Shown piece after piece: positions 16,184 to 24,446 of a stretch of DNA of 64,000 bases. The stretch is from Chloroflexota bacterium. Lineage in GTDB: Bacteria > Chloroflexota > Anaerolineae > Aggregatilineales > Phototrophicaceae. Made by a program: the position numbers and the translations under genes. The notes under the pieces are model-generated. The model had not been told where the DNA came from. It did no database searches and worked only from the letters and a program-made list of their open reading frames with translations. The DNA lies in assembly GCA_011523705.1 (NCBI GenBank), contig WTGC01000126.1, positions 1,134-65,133 on the forward strand. The letters are read 5' to 3'. The stretch's first letter is position 1; every line of letters starts with the position of its first letter.

Positions 16184-16756
16184 ATGGCTATCCAAACCGA
16201 GCGTACGATGACCGTCGCCGAGTATCTCGTGTGGGAAGAGCGCCAGGAATGCAAGCATGAATATATAGATGGGGTGATCATTGAGATGACGGGTGGCACG
16301 CTGAAACATACCCGAATCAAGACAAACATTGGCGGCACGCTCTTCGCGCTCCTTGACCACTCAGCTTATGTTCTTTGCAATAGCGACATGCGCGTACGTG
16401 TGAGCCCGACTCGCTACGTTTATCCGGACTTTAGCGTAGTGCGCGGGCAGGCGCGACTGGAAGACGAAAAGGAGCTAACGCTGCTAAATCCAATCGTCGT
16501 GGTCGAAGTCACCTCGCCGTCCAGCGCCACGCGCGACCGCGTCGACAAGCTCGGATATTACCTTGAAGTTCCCTCGATTCAAGCTTACCTCATCGTTGAA
16601 CAAGACCGCCCATGCGCCCACTTGCACATACGCGCCGAGGATCGCTGGATGCTGCAGATTTTTGACAGCGCGGATGATGTGATTCCGCTGCCGATGCTGG
16701 ATTGTGAACTGCCGCTGGCAAAAGTCTATCGCGGCATTGAATTAGCGGACGCATAG
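16184..16756 (+). CDS. Uma2-family restriction-endonuclease-fold protein, copy 1
   Basis: A 190-residue Uma2 (DUF820) protein with a PD-(D/E)XK-like core. The pieces are WEERQECKHEYIDGVIIEM, YVYPDFSVV with the conserved Asp, NPIVVVEVTSPSS, the RDRVDKLGYYLEVPSIQAYL helix and a C-terminal LDCELPLAKVY. Uma2 genes are abundant in Cyanobacteria and Chloroflexota, and their role is still unclear. It is the first of three tandem copies spaced exactly 621 bases apart. Confidence 0.85.
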   Translation: MAIQTERTMTVAEYLVWEERQECKHEYIDGVIIEMTGGTLKHTRIKTNIGGTLFALLDHSAYVLCNSDMRVRVSPTRYVYPDFSVVRGQARLEDEKELTLLNPIVVVEVTSPSSATRDRVDKLGYYLEVPSIQAYLIVEQDRPCAHLHIRAEDRWMLQIFDSADDVIPLPMLDCELPLAKVYRGIELADA

Positions 16757-16895
16757 ACGCCTCGCGCAATGTATTCGCTATGAGTGAAGTGAACGAGGAA
16801 TGAAATGGCTATCCAAACCGAGCGTACGATGACCGTCGCCGAGTATCTCGAATGGGAAGAGCGCCAGGAATTGCGGCATGAATACATTGACGGAG
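16399..16895 (+). repeat. tandem duplication unit, left copy (about 497 bp)
   Basis: Nearly identical to 17020-17516 at an offset of 621 bases. Only isolated mismatches were seen, for example TATCCGGACT against TATCCAGACT. It covers the C-terminal two thirds of Uma2 copy 1, the spacer and the first 30 codons of copy 2. Confidence 0.85.
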
Positions 16896-17377
16896 TGATC
16901 ATTGAGATGACTGGCGGGACGCTAAAGCACACGCGCAATAAATTCAACATCGGGGGTATGTTATTCACGCTACTTGAGCTATCCAGATTTATTGTCTGCA
17001 ACAGCGACATGCGCGTAAGCGTGAGCCCGACTCGCTACGTTTATCCAGACTTTAGCGTAGTGCGCGGGCAGGCGCGACTGGAAGACGAAAAGGAGCTAAC
17101 GCTGCTAAATCCAATCGTCGTGGTCGAAGTCACCTCGCCGTCCAGCGCCACGCGCGACCGCGTCGACAAGCTCGGATATTACCTTGAAGTTCCCTCGATT
17201 CAAGCTTACCTCATCGTTGAACAAGACCGCCCATGCGCCCACTTGCACATACGCGCCGAGGATCGCTGGATGCTGCAGATTTTTGACAGCGCGGATGATG
17301 TGATTCCGCTGCCGATGCTGGATTGTGAACTGCCGCTGGCAAAAGTCTATCGCGGCATTGAATTAGCGGACGCATAG
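16805..17377 (+). CDS. Uma2-family protein, copy 2 (mosaic)
   Basis: A 190-residue Uma2 protein. The C-terminal 120 residues are identical to copy 1, while the first 30 or so codons are identical to copy 3 (WEERQELRHEYIDG). Only the segment at residues about 30-70 is its own. This mosaic pattern indicates unequal crossing-over or gene conversion between the copies. The core PD-(D/E)XK-like residues (YPDFSVV, VVVEV) are intact. The ATG follows GAGGAATGAA. Confidence 0.85.
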   Translation: MAIQTERTMTVAEYLEWEERQELRHEYIDGVIIEMTGGTLKHTRNKFNIGGMLFTLLELSRFIVCNSDMRVSVSPTRYVYPDFSVVRGQARLEDEKELTLLNPIVVVEVTSPSSATRDRVDKLGYYLEVPSIQAYLIVEQDRPCAHLHIRAEDRWMLQIFDSADDVIPLPMLDCELPLAKVYRGIELADA

Positions 17378-17516
17378 ACGCCTCGCGCAATGTATTCGCT
17401 ATGAGTGAAGTGAACGAGGAATGAAATGGCTATCCAAACCGAGCGTACGATGACCGTCGCCGAGTATCTCGAATGGGAAGAGCGCCAGGAATTGCGGCAT
17501 GAATACATTGACGGAG
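17020..17516 (+). repeat. tandem duplication unit, right copy (about 497 bp)
   Basis: The second copy of the 16399-16895 block. It ends inside codon 30 of Uma2 copy 3, at GACGGAG. Confidence 0.85.
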
Positions 17517-17998
17517 ATATTATCGAAATGAGCGGCGGAACCGGCAATCACAGCAAAATTGCGATGAATATAGCGCTTGCGCTTGGCAGCCTGGTCAACC
17601 TATTGAGTTTTGTATTTCATAGCAGCAACATGCGCATTCGTGTCAGCGAGAATCGTTACGTCTATCCCGATTTGAGCATTGTTGGCCGAGCCGAAGTATA
17701 CGAGGACGAGAGCGAACTGACGCTGCTCAACCCGGCTTTTGTCGTCGAAGTAACCTCGCCGACCAGCGCCACCCGTGACCGAGTCGATAAGCTTGATCTA
17801 TATTTGGAAGTACCCTCGATAGAAGCTTACTTGATCGTCGACCAGGACCGCCCCCGCGCCGATTTGTACACGCGTACGCAAGTCGGCTGGCATCTGCAGA
17901 TTTTCAGTGACGCCGAAGATGTGATTCCGCTGCCCACGCTGGATTGTGAACTGCCGCTGGCGCAGGTCTATCGCGGCATCGAATTTGCCGATGCTTAG
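17426..17998 (+). CDS. Uma2-family protein, copy 3
   Basis: A 190-residue Uma2 protein with SGGTGNHSKIAMNIALALG, YVYPDLSIVG, NPAFVVEVTSPTSATRDR and the C-terminal LDCELPLAQVYRGIEF. It shares its N-terminal DNA with copy 2, but from about codon 31 it is clearly diverged from copies 1 and 2, so it is the oldest branch of the array. Confidence 0.85.
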   Translation: MAIQTERTMTVAEYLEWEERQELRHEYIDGDIIEMSGGTGNHSKIAMNIALALGSLVNLLSFVFHSSNMRIRVSENRYVYPDLSIVGRAEVYEDESELTLLNPAFVVEVTSPTSATRDRVDKLDLYLEVPSIEAYLIVDQDRPRADLYTRTQVGWHLQIFSDAEDVIPLPTLDCELPLAQVYRGIEFADA

Positions 17999-18007
17999 CC
18001 GCCGGCG

Positions 18008-19165
18008 TTATTTCAAATCCCGCCGGTGCCAGTCATCGCTGAACAGGTTGAAATCGACCTCACGCTGGGGGTATTCGGCGATGATGTCTTCGTCAATGTC
18101 GACGCCCAGCCCGGGCTTCTCCGGCAGCGAGAAATAACCATCGACCACCTGCGGCATCCCGACGCCGACGGCTTTGACTGGCGGGTCGGCAAAGTCGTTG
18201 AAGTATTCCTGGATTTTGAAATTGGGTGTGGTCGCCGCCACCGCCAGCGACGCCATCGTCGAGCAAGGACCCCCGACATTGTGCGGCGCCACCAGCACAT
18301 AATACATCTCGGCTGTGCCGGCCAGCTTCTTCATATTCATAATACCGCCGAAGTGAGTGGTGTCGGTTTGGATGATGTCGGTGGCGTTGAGCTCGAAGAG
18401 TTCGCGGTACTCATAGGGCGTGTGGATGCGCTCGCCCGTCGCCACCGGGATGCCCAGCCCCAGCGCCACTTCGCGCACATCGCGCAGCGCCCGCAGGTTC
18501 TCCGGTGGCACCGGCTCTTCCACCCAGCCGGGCCGGAATTCGGCCAGATCACGGATGATCTCGACCGCCGTCACCGGATTGAAGCGCCCGTGCATCTCGA
18601 TTAGCAATTCGACATCCGGTCCCACGGCATCGTAAACCGCTTCCACCAGCGAAATCGATAGCAGCTTCTCCTCGCGCGTGAATTCATAAAAGCCGCTGCC
18701 GAAGGGGTCGAACTTGAGGGCGCGATAGCCTTTGTCGGCCACCTCTTTCGCCGCCGCATGCCAAGCTTCCGGCTCTCTTTCAACGCGATACCAGCCGTTG
18801 GCGTAGGCTTTGATCTTCTCGCGCATGGCGCCTCCCAGCAGCCGATACACCGGCTGATTGAGCGCCTTGCCGATAATGTCCCAGCAGGCAATCTCGAGCA
18901 GGGCAATGCCGGTCATGGCGATCTCGCCAGCGCGGCCATAGGTCTCGCGCAGCATGCGGTAGCACATATCTTCGGTGTTAAAGGGATCGCGCCCCAGGGC
19001 GAAATCGGGCACGGTCTCCTTGAGATAGCCGATCACCGGTCCGACGCCGCCGACTGGTCTGGCTTCCGCCCAACCGACCAAGCCATCGTCCGTCTCCACC
19101 TTGACGAAGAGCAAGTTGCGCCAGGGTGTGCCCATCACCATCGTGCTGACATTGCTGATTTTCAT
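18008..19165 (-). CDS. mandelate racemase/muconate lactonizing-type enzyme (sugar acid dehydratase-like)
   Basis: A 385-residue enolase-superfamily enzyme. It has an N-terminal capping domain, then a barrel with LKFDPFG (Lys151, Asp153), metal ligands in LLIEMHGRFN, WVEEPVPPEN and ATGERIHTP, and a catalytic His region APHNVGG. The His in the third-ligand neighbourhood resembles galactonate/gluconate-type dehydratases. The exact acid sugar is not determinable. It lies downstream of the U32-like gene (19708-20637), separated only by the DUF559 cassette, so the two were probably one operon. Confidence 0.85.
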   Translation of the reverse strand: MKISNVSTMVMGTPWRNLLFVKVETDDGLVGWAEARPVGGVGPVIGYLKETVPDFALGRDPFNTEDMCYRMLRETYGRAGEIAMTGIALLEIACWDIIGKALNQPVYRLLGGAMREKIKAYANGWYRVEREPEAWHAAAKEVADKGYRALKFDPFGSGFYEFTREEKLLSISLVEAVYDAVGPDVELLIEMHGRFNPVTAVEIIRDLAEFRPGWVEEPVPPENLRALRDVREVALGLGIPVATGERIHTPYEYRELFELNATDIIQTDTTHFGGIMNMKKLAGTAEMYYVLVAPHNVGGPCSTMASLAVAATTPNFKIQEYFNDFADPPVKAVGVGMPQVVDGYFSLPEKPGLGVDIDEDIIAEYPQREVDFNLFSDDWHRRDLK

Positions 19166-19172
19166 TTTGGTG

Positions 19173-19677
19173 AACCCCCCTCGGTCCCCCCATCGGGATG
19201 GGGGGAGGCTAAAGCCTTACGGATTCTCGCTGGGCAAGTGTTCTGAGATCATATTCAGTACCGTGTCCGTGTGATAGATTACTTGTTCATTGCTGAAGCG
19301 CAACGCGGATAATCCGAGTTCGTTAAGAAATTGCGTTCTCTGTTCATCGTATTCCGTTGCTGCTGCGTCGTGGTGGCTAGAGCCGTCGACTTCCACTACA
19401 AGCTGTGCCTGGCGCCAGTAGAAATCTACGATGAATCGGTCAATTGGTTGCTGGCGCCGGAATTTGAATCCGCGCAATCGTTTGCCTCGCAGGAATTGCC
19501 ATAATGTCTTCTCCGCGCGGGTAGGTCGCTGGCGCATGGCAAGAGCCTTTGACTTGATATCGCCGTAAATTGCGCGGTCAGTGTGTGTAAGCGCCAACTT
19601 TTTTCGTTCGGACAAGAGATTCGCCTCACGCACTTACTTGGCTTCCCCCCGACCTGGCGGGGGGACCGAGGGGGGTT
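19173..19677. mobile_element. inverted-repeat-flanked DUF559 cassette
   Basis: A perfect 19-base inverted repeat bounds the segment. AACCCCCCTCGGTCCCCCC is at 19173-19191 and its exact reverse complement is at 19659-19677. Each end also holds its own G/C hairpin (CCCCCATC/GATGGGGG at the left, CCCCCC/GGGGGG at the right). The only gene inside is a DUF559 nuclease-like ORF. The segment sits between two genes that look like one sugar operon. A mobile cassette is inferred; no target duplication was established. Confidence 0.5.
19217..19633 (-). CDS. DUF559 endonuclease-like protein
   Basis: A 138-residue DUF559 protein (Vsr-like, PD-(D/E)XK fold). Characteristic pieces are AEKTLWQFLRGKRLRGFKFRR, IVDFYWRQAQLVVEVDGSSH with the D...E-V-D metal-binding core, and YDEQRTQFLNELGLSALRFS. 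All catalytic-type residues appear intact. It is enclosed by the inverted repeats described at 19173-19677. The start may be downstream of the first codon. The cellular role of DUF559 proteins is not established. Confidence 0.8.
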   Translation of the reverse strand: MREANLLSERKKLALTHTDRAIYGDIKSKALAMRQRPTRAEKTLWQFLRGKRLRGFKFRRQQPIDRFIVDFYWRQAQLVVEVDGSSHHDAAATEYDEQRTQFLNELGLSALRFSNEQVIYHTDTVLNMISEHLPSENP

Positions 19678-19707
19678 GCTTCGCCCATCCCGATATGAGC
19701 GGGGGGG

Positions 19708-20637
19708 CTAAACCACTGGAATCCCCAAATCGTCCGCGCCGACCGCGCCCATGACCGCGTCACCGGCGTAGCGCTCGATGATGTTCATCACCAGCGCCGT
19801 GCGGTGCACGCGCTCCTGCGATTGCTTGACCGCCAGGTCTTCAATGTGCGCCCCGCTGGGATAGATATTGGCCGCGTTGCGCAAGCCCAGCTTGACGTAG
19901 ACTGGCGCCGCCACCCGAATCAGCTCCGGCACTTCATAATGGCGCACGAAGCCGCCGAAATCGTCGGGCGCCTCGACATAGACATCCAGCGGGATATCGA
20001 TGGCCGCGCGGATGGCCGCCATCTGCGCCAGCGTCATATCGGTCGGCGTGTTATAGGTGTCTGCGCCCAAGTCTTCCAGCAGCTTGATCGAGATCGGGTT
20101 GGCCGCACCCATCTGCACCGAAATCTTGACCACCAGATCGGCCGGCAGCTCGCCCGCTTTCTTCATCTCATTGACCAGCCAAAGCTGCCCTTCATCGGCT
20201 ACCAGAACCGAGCGCAAGCCCAGCTCGCAGCCGCGAAGGATGTCTTCGGTGGCGTAAACGACCTCGTCCATTCCGCGCAGGCGCGCGCCCAGATTTGCCC
20301 CGGCGCTGGACCGCACTTGCGCGCTCGTGCCCCAAGCCGCTCGCGGGCCGACAAACAGACTGACCTCAATGCCGGCTTCGGCGCCAAGGCGGCAAATCTC
20401 GCGGATTTCCTCATCGGTGAGCATCCAGATGCCGCTGCCCTGCGAGACGCGGTGAATTGTAACGCCATAGCGCTCGGCCGCTTCCAGCACCGCCGCCAGC
20501 GCCCGCGGACCCTCGGTGCTCGGGATCTCGATGCGGTACTGCGCGCCATCGGGGAAGCGCTTTTGGGAGGTCGGCAAGTCGTAGAGCTCGCCGGGCGGGT
20601 AGCCTTTGCCTTGCAGGAATTGGCGTACTTTCTTCAT
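19708..20637 (-). CDS. U32-peptidase-like TIM-barrel protein
   Basis: A 309-residue protein resembling the barrel domain of U32 collagenase-like proteins. It begins MKKVRQFLQGKGYPPGELYD and contains YRIEIPSTEGPRALAAVLE, ISVQMGAANPISIKLLEDLG and YVEAPDDFGGFVRHYEVPEL. These proteins often sit in sugar-catabolic clusters and may be isomerase- or lyase-like rather than proteases. The second ATG (20637) is preferred because GCGGA lies 6 bases upstream. It was probably co-transcribed with the enolase-superfamily gene before the cassette came between them. Confidence 0.65.
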   Translation of the reverse strand: MKKVRQFLQGKGYPPGELYDLPTSQKRFPDGAQYRIEIPSTEGPRALAAVLEAAERYGVTIHRVSQGSGIWMLTDEEIREICRLGAEAGIEVSLFVGPRAAWGTSAQVRSSAGANLGARLRGMDEVVYATEDILRGCELGLRSVLVADEGQLWLVNEMKKAGELPADLVVKISVQMGAANPISIKLLEDLGADTYNTPTDMTLAQMAAIRAAIDIPLDVYVEAPDDFGGFVRHYEVPELIRVAAPVYVKLGLRNAANIYPSGAHIEDLAVKQSQERVHRTALVMNIIERYAGDAVMGAVGADDLGIPVV

Positions 20638-20750
20638 GTGCATTCCGCTTGCGCTAAAATGTTATCGTCCGCGCAGTCTAGCTTAGAATGCGTCGATTCG
20701 CCACCGGTCGCTCGCTCGTCGGGCAGTGGCGCGCAATCTCAACGGTTGGC

Positions 20751-20779
20751 TTGAGCTCGGGCTGTATTCACGGTATAGT
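20751..20779 (+). promoter_or_regulatory. sigma-70-like promoter before the coiled-coil membrane protein
   Basis: TTGAGC, a 17-base spacer, then TATAGT, 38 bases before the ATG at 20818. It probably also drives the sulfatase gene that follows. Confidence 0.6.
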
Positions 20780-20817
20780 GGGATGCAGGATTACATTGTC
20801 AGACGACGGGTCGAAGC

Positions 20818-21192
20818 ATGGCGGAATCAAGCGCGAGCCTAACACAGCGAGTGGAGGTTTTGGAGCAGATTTCGCACGCTCGCGTCGTCGAGCGCGTCGG
20901 ACAGGTAGAGCAGCGGGTTTCGCGGATTGAAAGCGCTCGTGAAGCGGAAGAGCCGCACGTGGCGACGAAAGCGGATGTTGGGCGCCTGGAGACCTTGGTC
21001 GTCGAGACGCGGTCGGATGTGATGCAGCATGTCTCTGGCATTCATACTGACTTGCACGAGCAAATTGGTGACGCAGAAAAGACAATGGAACGGCGCCTGC
21101 GGGAACTCATCATGTGGATGTTCGGCACGGCAGTCGCCCTGACCGCTGTGATCATCGCCGCGGCCGCATTTATCGTCTCGCAGTTGCCTTGA
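20818..21192 (+). CDS. small coiled-coil protein with a C-terminal membrane anchor
   Basis: A 124-residue protein. A heptad-rich region (VEVLEQISHARVVERVGQVE and onward to about residue 95) is followed by one transmembrane helix, MWMFGTAVALTAVIIAAAAF. It has a tail-anchored shape with the coiled coil in the cytosol. It ends 1 base before the sulfatase ATG, so the two may be translationally coupled. No named family was recognised. Confidence 0.65.
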   Translation: MAESSASLTQRVEVLEQISHARVVERVGQVEQRVSRIESAREAEEPHVATKADVGRLETLVVETRSDVMQHVSGIHTDLHEQIGDAEKTMERRLRELIMWMFGTAVALTAVIIAAAAFIVSQLP

Positions 21193-21193
21193 T

Positions 21194-22546
21194 ATGAACA
21201 ATCCCCCCAACGTCATCGTCTTCTTCACCGACCAGCAGCGCTGGGACACAACCGGCGTGCACGGCAACCCGCTTGATCTGACACCGAACTTCGACCGCCT
21301 CGCCCGCGCTGGAACCGATGTCCACACTTCGATCACCTGCCAGCCAGTCTGCGGTCCGGCGCGCGCCTGCCTGCAGACGGGAATGTACGCCACTGAAACC
21401 GGCTGTTACCGAAATGGCATCCCTCTGCCAGCGGACAGCCAAACCCTGGCGCATTTCTTCGAAGAAGCCGGCTACGACACGGCCTATATCGGCAAGTGGC
21501 ATCTTTCGGATGAAGGCGCGGGACCCGTGTCAAATGCGCAGCGCGGCGGCTACGATTATTGGCTGGCATCCAATGTTCTGGAATTTACATCCGATGCCTA
21601 CGACATGGTGATGTACGACAACGACGGCTTGCCGGTCAAACTGCCGGGCTACCGCGTAGACGCCCAAACCGACGCCATGATCCGTTACATCAACGATCAT
21701 CAGGATAGACCGTTCTTCCTCTTCTCCTCATTCATCGAGCCGCATCATCAGAACCATCGCGATGATTATCCGGCGCCGCCGGGTTACGCCGAGCGCTATC
21801 GCGGGCGCTGGCTGCCGCCGGACCTGGCGGCGCTGGGCGGCTCGAGCCATCAGCAGCTGGCTGGTTACCTGGGCATGATCAAGCGGCTGGACGAAGCGCT
21901 CGGACGTTTGGTCGACGCGCTGATCAGCCTCGATATGCTGGAAGACACCGTCATCCTCTTCACCTCCGATCATGGCAACCACTTCAAGACGCGCAACGCC
22001 GAGTACAAACGCTCCAGCCATGACGCTTCCGTGCGCGTGCCGACCATGCTTTATGGCGGTCCCTTCACTGGCGGCGGGCGGATTTCGCAACTTGTCAGCT
22101 TGATTGACCTGCCGCCCACCTTGCTCGACGCCGCCGGCATACCCATACCCGAGCGGATGAGCGGGCGCTCGATTTTGCCTCTCATCAGCGGCGAGGCAGA
22201 AGTTTGGCCGCATGAAGTCTTCGTCCAGATGAGCGAGTCGCATTTAGGGCGGGCGATCCGCAGCAAGCGCTGGAAATACGCCGTTTCCGCGCCGAATGGG
22301 GACGGCTGGGACGACGCTGCCAGCGACCACTACGTAGAATCCGAGCTTTACGATCTGCTCGCCGACCCCGAGGAACTGCACAATCGTGCCGGCTTGGAAA
22401 CCCATCGCGAAGTCTGCGATGTGCTGCGCGCGCGCTTGATTCGCCGCATGATCGAAGCGAATGAAGCAGAGCCGATAATCGAACCGGCGCCGATGATCCC
22501 AGGGCGCGGTCAACTCCGGGTGGATATCGAAGAGGGCTGGCTCTAG
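21194..22546 (+). CDS. type I sulfatase (formylglycine-dependent)
   Basis: A 450-residue sulfatase of family S1. It opens with the metal site PNVIVFFTDQQRWDT and carries the C-x-P-x-R maturation motif (Cys53, Pro55, Arg57 in PVCGPARACLQTG), so the Cys should be converted to formylglycine. Other markers are YIGKWHLS, TVILFTSDHGNH and the late FVQMSESHLGRAIRS. No signal peptide is visible, so a cytosolic substrate such as a sulfated sugar taken up from outside is plausible. The maturation enzyme is not in this window. Confidence 0.9.
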   Translation: MNNPPNVIVFFTDQQRWDTTGVHGNPLDLTPNFDRLARAGTDVHTSITCQPVCGPARACLQTGMYATETGCYRNGIPLPADSQTLAHFFEEAGYDTAYIGKWHLSDEGAGPVSNAQRGGYDYWLASNVLEFTSDAYDMVMYDNDGLPVKLPGYRVDAQTDAMIRYINDHQDRPFFLFSSFIEPHHQNHRDDYPAPPGYAERYRGRWLPPDLAALGGSSHQQLAGYLGMIKRLDEALGRLVDALISLDMLEDTVILFTSDHGNHFKTRNAEYKRSSHDASVRVPTMLYGGPFTGGGRISQLVSLIDLPPTLLDAAGIPIPERMSGRSILPLISGEAEVWPHEVFVQMSESHLGRAIRSKRWKYAVSAPNGDGWDDAASDHYVESELYDLLADPEELHNRAGLETHREVCDVLRARLIRRMIEANEAEPIIEPAPMIPGRGQLRVDIEEGWL

Positions 22547-22572
22547 CCACGCTCCCAGCACACGATGTTGAG

Positions 22573-22621
22573 TGTAGGGGCGACTGACGGTCAGTGTCTA
22601 CGCGACTTATCAGGTCGCCCG
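22573..22621. repeat. short palindromic intergenic repeat, long-loop member
   Basis: TGTAGGGGCGACTGA ... ATCAGGTCGCCC, the same family as 823-847 but with an extended centre that includes a degenerate GTGTCTACGCGAC. Confidence 0.65.
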
Positions 22622-22710
22622 CGCCGACATCGTATACCACTCGTACGATTGGCCTTTCCCAATTTGTGTATAATCAGGTTGAATATCGAAGCACAAGGAA
22701 AGCGGCGGAT

Positions 22711-23757
22711 ATGCTTACGCAGCGCTTATTGATTCTGCTCCTGATTATCGGCGCCTCCGGCTCTGCCGCACTGGCGCAAACCAACGAAGGGCACGGGAGC
22801 CTGCCCGAAATCTTCCGCATGCAGAACCTGGGACGGGAATATCAGGGCTGGAACAACTGCGGTCCGGCCACGCTCACAAACGCCCTCGTTCACTTCGGCT
22901 ATACCGACGACCAGTACCGCGCCGCCAATTGGCTGAAACCGAATTATGAAGACAAAAACGTTAGCGCCTGGCAGATGGCGGAGTTCGTCAACACACAGAT
23001 TCCGGAACTGCCCGTCTATGCCCTGGTGCGCGACGGCGGCACGCTGGAATTGCTGCAAACGCTGATGGTCAATGGCTTTCCGGTGCTCATTGAGAAAGGC
23101 TACGAGCCGCCCGACTACACCTGGATGGGGCACTATCTGCTGTTGGCCGGCTATGACGAGGCGCTGAGCGAATTCAACACCATGGACAGCTTCAAGGGAC
23201 CCAACACCCGCTACAGTTACGACGAAATCCAGCATTACTGGCAGCATTTCAATTACAAGTACATCGTGCTCTACACGGTCAATCGCGAGTCGGAGTTGAT
23301 GGCGCTATTGGGCGATGACGCCGATGAGTGGCAGAATCAGATCAACGCGTTGGAGCTGGCGCGCGCCGAAGCCATCGCCGATCAGGAAGACGCCCACGCC
23401 TGGTTCAATATGGGCAGCAGCTTCGTCGAGCTCGGCATGCACGAAGCGGCGGCGCAAGCTTACGACAAGGCGATCTCGCTCGGTTTGCCCTGGCGTATGT
23501 TCTGGTATCAATTCGGCGCCTGGGAAGCCTACTTCCATACCGAGCGCTACGATGACATGATCCGCATCGCGCGACAGAACCAGAATGACGGCGGCGGCCA
23601 ATACGTCGAAGAGACCTATTACTACCTGGGCATGGCGCGCGAGGGACGCGGCGAAGTGAGCAAGGCGCTGCAGAATTACGACATCGCGCTGACTTTCAAC
23701 CCCAATTTCAGCCCGGCGCGCGAGGCGAAGTCGCGTCTGCTGGCGGAGACGAGTTGA
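22711..23757 (+). CDS. exported C39-like peptidase with TPR repeats
   Basis: A 348-residue exported protein. The signal peptide (LLILLLIIGASGSAALAQ) is followed by a papain-like C39 domain with the catalytic Cys in NNCGPATL (Cys50) and His in MGHYLLLAGYDE near residue 140. Residues about 215-345 form tetratricopeptide repeats (AHAWFNMGSSFVELGMHEAA, and YYLGMAREGRGEVSKALQNY). A TATAAT box at 22669-22674 lies 37 bases before the start. Such proteins are annotated C39-family in Chloroflexota; whether it cleaves peptides outside the cell is unknown. Confidence 0.75.
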   Translation: MLTQRLLILLLIIGASGSAALAQTNEGHGSLPEIFRMQNLGREYQGWNNCGPATLTNALVHFGYTDDQYRAANWLKPNYEDKNVSAWQMAEFVNTQIPELPVYALVRDGGTLELLQTLMVNGFPVLIEKGYEPPDYTWMGHYLLLAGYDEALSEFNTMDSFKGPNTRYSYDEIQHYWQHFNYKYIVLYTVNRESELMALLGDDADEWQNQINALELARAEAIADQEDAHAWFNMGSSFVELGMHEAAAQAYDKAISLGLPWRMFWYQFGAWEAYFHTERYDDMIRIARQNQNDGGGQYVEETYYYLGMAREGRGEVSKALQNYDIALTFNPNFSPAREAKSRLLAETS

Positions 23758-23786
23758 ATTTGCCGGCCTCTAGTCAAACATTGGGC

Positions 23787-24308
23787 TCAAGCCAGCGTTG
23801 GCGCGCGCGACTTCGAGAAACTCGCCGAAGCGTCGCGCAGGTAGCGGCTCGCTGCGTACAGGCTCACTGCGCCGATTGCCACATGCTTGGCGATGGTGGC
23901 GACAAAGAGCGGAATCAACACCGGGTCTGCTTCTCTAAGCGCCCAAAGCACCCAGTCAACCAGAGGGATGCCGAATTCGCTCAAAGACACGATATGGAAT
24001 GGGTGCTGCACGACAGTTAGCGACACAATAGTCGCCACAATGAGCAGCGCAAAGCGAAAATGCGCCGGCTTGTGGACGGTACGATGGACGATACCCGCGT
24101 AAAGCGCCATCGCGATGCCGACCAAGCCAGCTAGCACTGCGCCGTCCTTCACGCCGCCCAATATGATCTGCAGTTGATAATGCGATTTCGGCGCCGGCGC
24201 CGTAGATTCAAATGCGATTAGGGTCACCAAGCCGAGCGAAGCGCCCAGAAGCGCGCCAAAAGCGGCCATCCGAAGAACCATCTTTGCCAGGGGAATTGCT
24301 CGCCACAT
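23787..24308 (-). CDS. small multi-pass membrane protein (copy B)
   Basis: A 173-residue protein with about four transmembrane segments (VLRMAAFGALLGASLGLVTL, DGAVLAGLVGIAMALYAGIV, FALLIVATIVSLTVV and AIGAVSLYAASRYL). The N-terminus MWRAIPL and the Y-A-A-S-R-Y-L-R-D end mirror the protein at 25019-25486, which starts MWRARPI and ends GLYLRAALSR. AAAGG lies 8 bases before the ATG. A remnant of the GH4 gene end sits 51 bases upstream, marking it as part of a tandem duplication. Confidence 0.6.
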   Translation of the reverse strand: MWRAIPLAKMVLRMAAFGALLGASLGLVTLIAFESTAPAPKSHYQLQIILGGVKDGAVLAGLVGIAMALYAGIVHRTVHKPAHFRFALLIVATIVSLTVVQHPFHIVSLSEFGIPLVDWVLWALREADPVLIPLFVATIAKHVAIGAVSLYAASRYLRDASASFSKSRAPTLA

Positions 24309-24358
24309 TGCGCTTGCCTTTCTGTTCGCCCCGATTGTACTCGCTCGCGGCGCGTTTA

Positions 24359-24437
24359 GGCAAAAGCCGGCTGCAGAAAAGCCTCGTTCACAGCGAACCA
24401 ATCATCCACCATCGACTGAATCTCCCGCAGCGGGCAT
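24359..24437 (-). pseudogene. duplicated 3' tail of the GH4 glycosidase gene
   Basis: About 26 codons ending in a TAA stop read [18 protein letters not shown] then QPAFA, against [18 protein letters not shown] then QPAYA at the end of the GH4 enzyme (25533-26849). The DNA is almost identical. No upstream part of the GH4 gene accompanies it, so it is a fossil left by duplication of the segment that follows. Confidence 0.85.
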
Positions 24438-24446
24438 GGCGCCGAA

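Noticed and set aside
16757..16804. Spacers between Uma2 copies as regulatory elements
   Set aside because: The identical spacers are explained by the tandem duplication and show no promoter boxes or hairpins.
21194..22546. Sulfatase as part of a polysaccharide-utilisation locus
   Set aside because: No transport, SusCD-like or sulfatase-maturase gene is adjacent, so an organised locus cannot be supported.
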